Assembly (NCBI RefSeq): GCF_026914265.1
Contig: NC_069133.1
Coordinates: forward strand, 28,675,772 to 28,739,771
Direction: 5' to 3'
DNA length: 64,000 nt
From: Mya arenaria
Taxonomy: Eukaryota > Mollusca > Bivalvia > Myida > Myidae
The notes under the pieces are model-generated. The model was not told the DNA's origin. It saw nothing but the letters and a program-made list of their open reading frames with translations, and made no database searches. Of this stretch, positions 37,701 to 46,974 are shown in pieces; within the stretch, counting starts at the first letter, position 1, and each line of letters starts with the position of its first letter. The position numbers were made by a program, and so were the translations under genes.

Positions 37701-39989
37701 TTGAACGTTACACACACAAATAAATTGAATGTGGCTAAGTGAGTTTTTGGGCAAAGTATTGATTTGGCATAGACAAAGCCCATGGAAATTTCTATTTCAA
37801 AATGACAGCCTACATGGAAAAGACAAATGCCTTTATTTGAATCCAGCCATCTGATGGGACGGTAATCGGGAAACATCTTACTATAATTAGTAATGTTTAC
37901 GTACGCCTCATAGCGAAGATGGAGGAGAGGACTCGCTGCTGGTCCACGTTCGCCGTACAGCCATCATATTCTGTTTTCATGCATCGTAACATGGCCGTGT
38001 AGTTGCTATAGGGTATAATCACATAGTCGTAAGCAGGGGGTATGATACTACGGTATATTGGACGTACCATATATGATATGTATAGTTTGTCCACTGAAGA
38101 AAAGTGTAAGTCCGGCCAATGCATACTATATAATTGTTCCGATGTTGTTTGCATATGTATGCATGTGTGCGCAATGTAACTCCATTGTTTAATTCTGACC
38201 AAACTTGCTCAAATTAGTCTTATATACTTTATCTCAACAAACATTTTTAATTGCGTGCTTTAATAAGTGTGCCAAAAGTGACGTGATATATTCGGGTCGT
38301 CAAACCTATCAGATTGATTTCAGCAACAACACATCTCGTCATACAAATTTCAAACGTGTGGTCTTCGTAACAAGGTAGTCAATATTAACAACTATTCAAG
38401 AATATAAATTTCACAATAATGAAATATCGAACGGAAAATCTACTACAAGTTATCTCTTTTCTATGTCATTTATTTATTTCATTGTAAATTAGCTCCTTGC
38501 ATGGTCACATGTTTATGCCGTTTCGTTTTTTTCGCCCAAAATATTCTCATACGGAAAATAACCGAAAATGCGCCGATAGGCAAGGCAAAATGACATGACA
38601 TGACAGTTTATTGCCCCGTCATTTACCGTATTTAAGTCGTATTTTCGCCATGCGTATTTGTATTTTTAGTGTATTTTTCAACTTTCGGTGGGCATGCCCA
38701 AACGATTGGGTATCTATCAGTAAAGGATTTAGGTAAAACAAATACATGTTCTCGTTAAGTAACTCGTTGATCAGGGACGCTTGGTCTTGAAATACGTTAA
38801 TGCTAATGTCTGAAAAAACAGCGGTATGATTTGTTTTGTTAGAGATTTGAGCATACCTACGGAAAGTGGCGGGTCGAAAATGCGAAATGTGATAATTAAT
38901 ACATATTTTCGCCCCGCTACATGGCAAATTGTCGTATTTTCACCATGCTCTTTCGGCAAAATACCTGATGCGGGTATATCAAAACTAAAGATAGTAGTAG
39001 CGTTGATACAAATTGATCTTGCATACTGTCAAATTCAAATAATTGGCTTTCACATTAAATAAGTTATGTAAAGAACGTCCGTTTAGACGTTTTGCTTTTC
39101 GCACAGTGGAAACACCTTGGCCATTTATATCCAACAAAAATGACGGGTCTTGAAAATTAGTCCCGCTTGGCGGCCCCATATTGACCACGAGTGGTATTTG
39201 TTTTCAGCTGTCAAAGGAGATATTTAAAGTTTTAGGGATGAGAAGCAGTGATATTAAACCGGTCATGAAACTTTAAATGGATTTCTTCAAAGCGTTATTA
39301 AGATACGAATCCAAATCATTCATTTCAGCACACTGTTCACTTTATCGAATGGGTCTACTTAGCGTAATGATGATTGAGTTAATCGCCGGCAGCCTCATCC
39401 AATTTTGGAACACCTTGAAGTCCATTTTCAAGGAAAATTCCGAACTTGACAAACATTTCGCAAGGCCTTACTTACTTGCGACAATTTTTGCTGTTGTGAA
39501 AATCGCAAAGCAGCATGCAACTGTTTATGACGTCATGCAGCGGCCCATCAAATATTTTGGACAGGTCTGGACCGTCCAAAACTATAGTATGAGTCGCTGA
39601 CGTCATAAAACTGGATTTTGATTAAAATGAAGTGAAATATGGACCTATGAACTATTATAAAAAGAATAGACACTAAGCTTCAGTCAATATACACATCCGG
39701 GGATGAATGGCCGGTACTTATAATGCTATATGACCCTCAGTGGTGTGTAATATTTCGTAATATATATTAATATCAATATAATTGATTGATTCATTATAAA
39801 CTGAACGACAACAAACATGATTAACTTTTAGGGAGAAGAGCGATGAAAACGATTTAATTGGTACAATAAATTCTAAAAAGACGTAAAAGGTCGTTCCGCA
39901 GGATACTTACTCGCAAGAGGTGAATAATGTGAATCCATGGCTACAGTTGTCCGGCTGACAGACGCCGTACACATCCACCAATACCGCTC
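28791..39989 (-). CDS. Unrecognised minus-strand gene: Cys-rich segment, DDGPF repeats, Q/P-rich segment (partial)
   Basis: Six minus-strand exons with consensus splice sites and matching phases: 39989-39911 (VYGVCQPDNCSHGF), 38005-37905 (YTAMLRCMKTEYDGC), 37619-37500 (TPFCGWDIQKITTLM), 36862-36731 (DDGPF repeated about seven times), 29080-28988 (SQPQQPQQPPPAPG) and 28833-28791 (KDDPPIPTGSAP). Donors include GA/gtaagt, G/gttagt and ATGA/gtaagt; acceptors include tttcgtacag and tttgcag. Six cysteines (spacings 4, 9, 8, 7, 21) suggest a disulfide-bonded, probably extracellular segment. An acidic repeat and a proline/glutamine-rich stretch follow. Start, signal peptide and 3' end were not found. 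The intron between the DDGPF and Q/P exons contains the 6-kb array B. I do not recognise the family; a secreted or matrix-type protein is only a guess. Confidence 0.6.
29830..36520. repeat. Satellite array B, 27-28 bp monomers as a 55-bp dimer (over 100 copies)
   Basis: Two alternating half-units, taatactgaatcctggcatg/taacgtt and taatacagaatcctgggtag/accgtcc, repeat from about 30.38 to 36.46 kb. Degenerate units extend to 29.83 kb on the left and 36.52 kb on the right. A block of about 1.8 kb is duplicated in tandem at an offset of 1878 bp (for example 30871 with 32749, and 32521 with 34399). Around 35.3-35.95 kb the half-unit changes to ggcaaataacgttttaatac. Open frames inside it are repeat artefacts. 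It lies in an intron of the minus-strand gene. Confidence 0.95.
30039..30369. mobile_element. MITE with 40-bp terminal inverted repeats, inserted in array B
   Basis: cattcggaactcctcggcaa ... gaaaacaacctc (30039-30078) is mirrored by gaggttgttttcg ... ggccgaggagctccgaatg (30330-30369). The 331-bp element carries no transposase. ctggaatgt lies near both ends (30021-30029 and 30370-30378) and may be the target duplication or just satellite sequence. A good minus-strand splice donor inside it (about 30183) gives no phase-compatible exon. Confidence 0.8.
39277..39600 (+). other. Lone 107-codon open frame, doubtful
   Basis: An ATG-initiated plus frame with mixed composition (MDFFKALLRYESKSF at the start, ending QNYSMSR). 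It lies in an intron of the minus-strand gene. No domain, splice partner or promoter is recognised, and it may be chance. Confidence 0.15.
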
Positions 39990-40378
39990 CTGTACGAAAG
40001 AAAAAACAACAACATAAAGGCATCAATTGATATGACATATAATTATTTGCTGATATATTCTTCATTTACGGACAGTATGTATTTATTGGCTGAGTTCTTG
40101 TCTGAGCTTATCGCACATGTGGGGGTAAGGTGTTTGCCTGAGGGAACAGTTCAGAACCCAAATAGTGGTTGGATTTGATTCGTATTGCCTGTGAACAAAA
40201 TTGTAAGAAGAAGTATTTTTGAAAAATATACTCGGCCGTGGTAAACCAGCGGGGTGACATGTATCGGGACGAATGGTTTGAATGTTCGACATATGGTAGA
40301 GTTTTACAATGTTCGACTAAACACGTGTTATTTTCAATACAGAAATGTTTTCACCGCTAAAGAGTGATGAAACGTTAT

Positions 40379-40829
40379 CACGGTGGAGAACCCACGTGAC
40401 TTATTTGGTAAAGTGCACGGCGACAAATGTCAACAAGTCTCGATTAAGGTAAGGTTTTTAAAGATAACTTTCTTAATATTTGGAGAATGTTTGTGAAATA
40501 AAGACCATAAACCCCGCATTTAAGAGCTCTATCCACAGTAATAAAGAACTTTCTCTAATATTCTAAAGTTTTCCTGAAAATCTTGACCAACTGATTTCTC
40601 AGAGTTGAAATCTAAGGCAAAGTACACGGTTTTGACAAATCTATCGCTTTACTTCATGTTAGCCGTAAATAATTCATACACAAATCTTATTTTAAGCAAT
40701 TTTATGTATTTTAAAGTTTTCAGCGTGTATTGTTGAACTTCTTATAGTTATTTCAAAGGCGAAAATGAACTAAAACCAAATTAATAAAGTACACGGACAT
40801 TTTAGGTTTGATAAAGTACACGGTCATTT
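40379..40829 (+). repeat. Left terminal inverted repeat (451 bp)
   Basis: Runs from CACGGTGGAG to the phrase gataaagtacacggtcattt. Subterminal motif copies end near 40420, 40629, 40796 and 40823. A splice-donor-like AAG/GTAAGG at about 40447 suggests that a transcript could start in the repeat. Confidence 0.9.
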
Positions 40830-41336
40830 ACAACCTTCAGTGTATATACTCATTATTTCACTGACTGGTGCTAAAACGAGTTATTATAGATTTATTTATT
40901 ATTTCTATTCTTCAAATTCATTATTGAACATTGCTCCATGTTTGAAAATACGCATTGTAATGGAGTGACAATGGAAGAATGAACGCGTGTTAACAGTTAG
41001 ACCGACGGAGTCGCCTAAATGATGGGCTCATTTTCATGAATCATGGAAACATGTGTTATCACACTAAAATTCAGTCCCGTATTTTAACAATATATTCGAA
41101 ATTGACATATAAAGGGCTTGAAGTTTTTGTAAAGGGTGTTCCACTTCTCTTTCGTATCGTATATGTAAAACGTGTTTGTATTCATTGTACATGGTAAACA
41201 GTAACACATTTACTGCTTAATAACTTTTCATTTTGTCAATTTTGAGAAAGAAAAGTGTTCTTGTACTTTTAATTTCTTCGATTGCTAGCTGATTTGATAG
41301 ACTTATGATTTTGTGACATTTGTTTCATTTCAGAAT

Positions 41337-42064
41337 ATGAAGACTCCGACTTTATGCAAAGAATGCGGAATGGCATTTCAAAATAAAACAAAAAAACAAC
41401 AACACCTAGTAGACCACGATAGAAGGCATTCTGGTCAATTGCCATCGTTTTTGTGGGAAAGTGTTTACACAGACACAGGTTAGTTTTTAGCATTCTTTTT
41501 TCGCAGAGAAATAAGAATATACTAAAGTTATACTTTTATTATGACTCCCCTCGTGTAGAGGTTAAGATTTGCCGTCGTCTGACTGTGTTTCAACGTTTTT
41601 TAGGAGTTGCGTTATTCACATAATAATGTGGTCCGTGTTTCAGTGGACAGGGTCGTTTAGTTTTATGATGCTGATTACACGATCAAACACTCATTGCGTG
41701 GCAGTAATATAGTGTTTTTTATAAATTATATTCAATTACTGACATTGCCAGCATTTCTCGCTAACTTGTGACAGTACATGTCTTTTTTATAGGTGCAGCA
41801 ATCACGGCGAGACAAAGTTGCACGTTTGCAAATATTGTGCCAAAACTGCTCTTGCAAGACTTGAAAATACACGAAAGACGCGAAAGCGGCCAATTGAAGC
41901 TAACCTGTGATGTGTGTGGGTTCAAATTGGGTGACACGACCAATCTCAGTGACCAGATTTCTACTAGACATAGGGGAATGACACGTCACAAATGTCTACA
42001 GTGTCGCTCAGCATTCAAGTTCAAATCTGGACTCAGCAGGCACGTTAAGGCGAAACACACCTAA
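41337..42064 (+). CDS. C2H2 zinc-finger protein inside the TIR element (two exons)
   Basis: Exon 1 has its ATG at 41337 after an acceptor at 41331-41333 (ttcatttcag) and a donor at 41479 (ACAG/gttagt). Exon 2 is 41793-42064 after tttttatag, with a TAA stop. The join is in phase and gives about 137 residues. Finger 1, CKECGMAFQNKTKKQQHLVD then H, and the last finger, CLQCRSAFKFKSGLSRH then VKAKH, keep C2H2 spacing. The middle finger (CDVCGFKLGDTTNLSDQ) has Gln where the first His belongs. Another finger-like stretch (HVCKYCAKTALARL) lies in a different frame at the start of exon 2, so a fourth finger may have been lost by frameshift. It probably binds nucleic acid; its role in the element is unknown. 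Confidence 0.65.
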
Positions 42065-42547
42065 TCAGGACACATTGAAAGATCACAATGGTCTAGTTAG
42101 AAGTGCATTCCAGTATGTTGCCGAGTTAAAATAACGTTTTGATGAGTTTAACATTTTATTAAGATAAATAGCAAAACGTACTGTTACCAAATGGTGCTCT
42201 TTCAAAATGTTCGTTTGTCTTACAGTACTGAAAAAAATGCTGTGTAAAATTAGTATGAAAACGGATTGAGCATAAAACATTTTCACAAGGTTTAGAGATG
42301 CATTGTTGTCATTATCCCATTGATGTTCTATAAACACTTAACTGCATGTATCTTATATAATTCAGAAAGCTTTGAAACACAATTATTTTGTAATCACATT
42401 TCAGCCTTTAGTCTAGAACATTCTAATGTTCCATGCTCAGCTCTTATCTAGATGTTCAAGTCTTAGTCCTAGCCTGTAAGTTGGTATATAGTGTGCTCTC
42501 ATTCCTCCTTGCTGTTTCACATCTAACTCCGAGCCGCCATCTTTACA

Positions 42548-42649
42548 ATGAGTTCCTGTCTGTTTTGTTCGAACGACCGCAGTTTTACTGATGTAGATCA
42601 GATAATATGTGTTCAGACTGAACCAAATAAAAGATTCAGCGTTACCTGA
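42548..42649 (+). CDS. Short cysteine-containing frame, possible leader exon
   Basis: A 33-codon frame beginning MSSCLFCSNDRSFTDV follows gagccgccatctttacaATG, a context that resembles many animal 5' ends. The stop TGA at 42647 is directly followed by AAAG/GTATGA, which looks like a donor. It could be a micro-peptide, or the start of a transcript leaving the element to the right. No homologue is recognised. Confidence 0.3.
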   Translation: MSSCLFCSNDRSFTDVDQIICVQTEPNKRFSVT

Positions 42650-43123
42650 AAGGTATGAACAATATGCTTTAAATGTGGATATATGTATAAACTAATTGTG
42701 ATGTGCCTATTTTATTGTTTTATATCACATCAAAATAGGAACATTCATGAAATTTATAATCACCACAAACGGGCCGCTAACTACAGATATGTTTTATTCG
42801 CCGTCAGTCCAGATTATAATTTATAAGTAAAACTATCTGATTTTTGAAGAAATGTATGTATGATTCTGTATTGATCTGCATATTTAAAAGTAATCGAACT
42901 TATAATGGCAGACTTTCTCTTAAATTATCACATAGACTATATTTCAACACCTCATTAAATATGATTGCTAAATATTTAGTTATTTAGGTGTGCGTTATAT
43001 AATGCAAAATTTATTGATATAACTTAAATAAAAACTAAACACTATACATTCTGACTTCACGAATAGAAAATGCTTATATAACTATTAATTTGTAAACCGC
43101 ACTCTACTTTCAAACATAAACTA

Positions 43124-43572
43124 AAATGACCGTGTACTTTATCATCCTAAAATGTCCGTGTACTTTATTAATTTGGTTTTAGTTCATTTTTACCTTTGAA
43201 ATAACTAGAAGTTTTACAATACACGCTGAAAACTATAAAATGCATAAAATTTGCTTAAAATAAGATTTGTGTATGAATTATTTACGGCTAACATGAAGTA
43301 AAGCGATAGATTTGTCAAAAGCCGTGTACTTTGCCTTAGATTTCAACTCTGAGAAATCAGTTGGTCAAGATTTTCAGGAAAACTTTAGGATATTAGAGAA
43401 AGTTCTTTATTACCGTGGATAGAGCTCTTAAATGCGGGGTTTATGGTCTTTATTTCACAAAAATTCTCCAAATATTAAGAAAGTTATCTTTAAAAACCTT
43501 ACCTGAATCGAGACTTGTTGACATTTGTCGCCGTGCACTTTACCAAATAAGTCACGTGGGTTCTCCACCGTG
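43124..43572 (-). repeat. Right terminal inverted repeat (449 bp)
   Basis: Inverted copy of 40379-40829, differing by scattered substitutions and short indels such as gattaag versus gattcag and tgtttgtg versus tttttgtg. It ends ctccaccgtg, directly followed by the GTTAT duplication. Confidence 0.9.
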
Positions 43573-43577
43573 GTTAT

Positions 43578-44540
43578 GTATTGTATGCTTATTAGATTTA
43601 TTGTTGGGCGTCACCATATATGACCAAAAGGAATTGGGTTCTTGAGAACATTCATTTAGACTATAATGATCGACCTTGAAGGTAGTAAGCCAGTTTCTTT
43701 GTGGCTTGCAACTAAACACTCTTATAAACTATAAGATATAAGGTATATTGAAATAACAATATAGAGATAATATTTAACAAACTTATAGTACACAATGAAA
43801 CATAAAATAACCCATCATACTACTTTTATTCCATCCTCTTTTTATATCGTCAGCTATTTGGTCAGCACTTTAGCAGTCCCGAAATGATGTTTTGTTAAGT
43901 TGGTCTTAACACATGCAAGAGCGTATTACACAAAAACTCAATGAAGTCCGAAAATAATGTGTAAATTATTTTTAGCATTTTACTCGTTGTGTTTACTCTT
44001 AAATGATGACATTACTTTTCCTGAAAAATCGGTCGCGGTGATATTAAAACAAATCCAGCTTTCAAATAATCAGACATCGTTTCCGATACTCCTTAATTTT
44101 ATTTGACTAATTTTACAACGACCAATGGGAGTTCTGGTTTTATAAAGTTTATAAAGATCAATGGTAATCTAAATGTTATTCAGTTTTGTGTACATTTGAC
44201 AGGAAGTCAGGGTCCCAACGGATTGTACGCAATTTTGTCATCGAAGACCCATACAATATTTGTTGTAACCAGATCTTGCAACATGCGCGAAATCTATCTC
44301 GAGAGGTAGCAAGCGCTACGAAACGTTAAAGATGGTTCGGAGATAGGCACACGCCAGAAAAAATGTCGTTGGTGTGTCGCAAGTCAGACGTGCGACAATC
44401 GTGGGACCATCGTGAGTTTTCTTGTCGTGGGGGCTGTTTTTCACGTGACCAGGTCGTGGGACTGTCGCAAAACAGTCATGAGTAACTCGTGTGACGCTCG
44501 CGCGTCCGTCTCCCGACTATATAACGTGGCCCGGTCTGTT
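43578..44540. other. No supported gene
   Basis: A small plus frame at 44103-44309 has a possible acceptor (tttgacag) and donor (GAG/gtagca), but its content is unrecognised and upstream support is lacking. 44340-44520 is rich in 'cgtggg/gtcgca' phrases and may be an old dispersed repeat. Confidence 0.4.
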
Positions 44541-44552
44541 GCTTGCCATTTT

Positions 44553-44710
44553 TGGTCCGTGGTCTAGTGGTTACACCCTTTACTGTCCAGTTGCAGGTTC
44601 GATTCCCTGCCCCACCACTAAATTACTTATCACATTCCGGGAGGGGCGTTAAAGTGGGATTCCCGTGTGATAGTGCTATTCATTGGTGCAGGTAAAACAA
44701 ACACGGTAGC
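44553..44710 (+). mobile_element. tRNA-derived SINE
   Basis: tccgtggtctagtggttaca (A-box-like) and gcaggttcgattccctgc (B-box-like) form a tRNA-like head. A conserved-looking body follows: gaggggcgttaaagtgggat then gtgctattcattggtgcagg. The T loop would have eight bases and the acceptor stem mispairs, so this is not a working tRNA. The 'gcgttaaa ... ggtgca' body resembles the shared central domain of several metazoan SINE families. Confidence 0.6.
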
Positions 44711-44714
44711 TCTA

Positions 44715-46700
44715 ACCAGAGTTACATTCTGGCTGTGCTTCCTGCCCCCAAAACTTAATATGACTAAAAATCCGAGTGCGAGTATGTACATGTATAAGCT
44801 TACACACTTGTCTGCCATTTGCTCCATATATTTTCACAATGGGAACATTGAAGTTCTGTCCAAAATTTTGAGCTTTGTCTCTCCATTTGAATCTACGTTT
44901 TGTATCCAGGGTGCATCCCAAGAGAAACAATAAGAGAAAGATAGTAACAATAGCTGATGTGCTCAGGTAGAATAGTCATCCTCCCTCAGCACCGACAGAC
45001 AATTTTTATCTCGCCCGAGCTATATATACCTCTCAAGGAAAGAAAAATATTGCAAGACTAACGCACGACAAACTTGCAATGATGTGCGAGCCTCCTATGA
45101 AATTTTATTGTCGTGAGAAAATCTTGCAACGTTCTCACGACTGTCCTACGACAATTGTGATTAAAACATATATTTTTGGTACTCACGATAATATGTTTAT
45201 CGCATGTCAATCGAAATGGTGTGGTTGGACAGGCTCAAGACAACCACACGATATATATATATTATGCCAAAACCTCGTTGAACAAAAACGATGCATGTCC
45301 AATTTTCCTCTGGATGGCAAGTCGATGCCACGAAGCTCAAAATTCCGTAGGAATGTCTTGGGACGTCCCCCGAATACCCACGATTTGCCCAAATGTTCTG
45401 TCGTGTCGTTGCACAGATGCGTCCTGGGCTCTATGTGACCTGGGCTAGTTTTCACTAACGTATTGAGACTAAATTTGAGACTCAGACTAGGTAAAGCAAG
45501 ATTTTAATTACGTGTAAAAATGGTATTACAGGAGCAAAAAGGGTAAAAATTGTTGAATCTGTTACTTAAAAAAGTTGACTATCAGGCACACATCTTTGTC
45601 AAAATTTGTATCATTATAGATAATTTGAAACAATTAAGAATGAATTGTTCTGAGCTTGGGTCTAAAACTCAGACTAAATACTAAAGTGAATACTGCCCCA
45701 GGCTTTAATGGCCGAAAAGAATGTAAATTACGCTTGTCGGACCTGCAGCCTTTAAACGCTTTCAGCGCTTTCATTAAGGTTTTATAATTGTTACATTTTT
45801 ATGCTCATATTGTGTCCTTTTGAATAAAGGAATAAAAGACGTATAGCAGGATTCCGTGCTAAATTATTGCGGTTTTCAATCCATGTTTAATTGTCCATGC
45901 GAAAATGTAACATTTGTCAAACCGATTGTGTACAATTTATCAAAAATTAAATACCAACATCACAGTCGCAGTATCAGTAGGCGGTGCTTAGCAAACTTTA
46001 AAATTAAACATAGATACCGTTAAGCATAATTATCTTCGAAATAATTCTTACCTAGAATTAAAAATAAGACTAAAATTTCCATTTGTTTTCAAATATCTAA
46101 ATCCCGGTTATTTTGTAATTAATAAGGGCACAGGACAGCGATTTGCCTAAAAAAAACACCACATTCCTACATGCTCCAAAGGCTGTTTATGAAACAAAAA
46201 CCTAATTATTTGAATCATTACGAAAGCACATGTAACGATTGGATATGATCATCCCATAAGAGGCCAGGCGCTTTTCTCTTGATTTAAAAAAAACAACGCC
46301 ATGTTTCAACTGACACAAAGCAGTACGTTAATTAGCGTGTATTAAACATTTTACATGATTAGCATGATTAGTAAAAAAAAATCCGACATGCTAATCACAG
46401 AAATTTTGATTTCTTAGTATATGAAGCAGTTATATTTCATACAATTACAAATAAAAGGCCTCCAAATTTCGACGGGCCTCACCGTACTGCGTGAAATTAA
46501 TAAATGATCGGTGTCAATACACAATTCCATTATTGTGTATCGATCAAGGATATCGATCATGGTGATCGCGCTGACGGATGACACTGTTATATATCTTCTC
46601 CCCTCAGGTCACCGTCATTGTCTTCTAAGAAATGTTATGTTGTTTTCGTAATGTTATTTGTTAAAATTATTTATCTAAATTTATACATTTCTTTGTTCTT
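44715..46700. other. No supported gene
   Basis: Several overlapping frames at 45.08-45.46 kb on both strands disagree with each other and match nothing recognised. The rest is AT-rich. Confidence 0.45.
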
Positions 46701-46706
46701 TTTATT

Positions 46707-46836
46707 GGTTCGATCATTCATTCGTTCGTTCGTTCGTTCGTTCATTCATTCATTCATTCACTCATTCACTCATTCATGAGTTCGTTCGTTCGTTCGTTCG
46801 TTCAGACATTCATTAATGCATTCATTCGCTCCGCCA
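46707..46836. repeat. TTCG/TTCA tetranucleotide microsatellite
   Basis: Blocks of (ttcg)n, (ttca)n and ctca variants, then ttcg again, about 130 bp. Confidence 0.95.
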
Positions 46837-46974
46837 CTTATCGGTGGTGCATAGAAAATGAGCTGTTGATAATTCCGAGGTGCAGTTGTGCACTTAGTTT
46901 TCATTAATTCACTCACTTCACTTCCTTTTAACCATTTTCATAACATTCTTTATTTTTTAGGTGAAGCGATTTCT

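Larger units (their letters stand above)
40379..43572. mobile_element. 3.19-kb element with 450-bp TIRs, CACGGTG ends and 5-bp TSD (Transib/RAG-like ends)
   Basis: The left end CACGGTGGAGAACCCACGTG and the right end are exact inverted copies. GTTAT flanks both sides (40374-40378 and 43573-43577) as a 5-bp target-site duplication. The inverted repeats cover 40379-40829 and 43124-43572 and look about 95% identical by eye. Each carries four copies of a/g-aagt(a/g)cacgg. The interior holds a two-exon C2H2 gene and no visible transposase. CAC-starting termini with 5-bp duplications are known for Transib and ProtoRAG elements, and CACGGTG is one base from the RAG signal heptamer CACAGTG. The class assignment is inferred from the ends only. 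Confidence 0.75.

Noticed and set aside
44560..44625. Functional tRNA gene
   Set aside because: Good A and B boxes, but an eight-base T loop and a mispaired acceptor stem; a SINE body follows.
45079..45455. Overlapping 82-119 codon frames on both strands
   Set aside because: Mutually exclusive frames without recognised motifs; probably part of an old GC-richer repeat.
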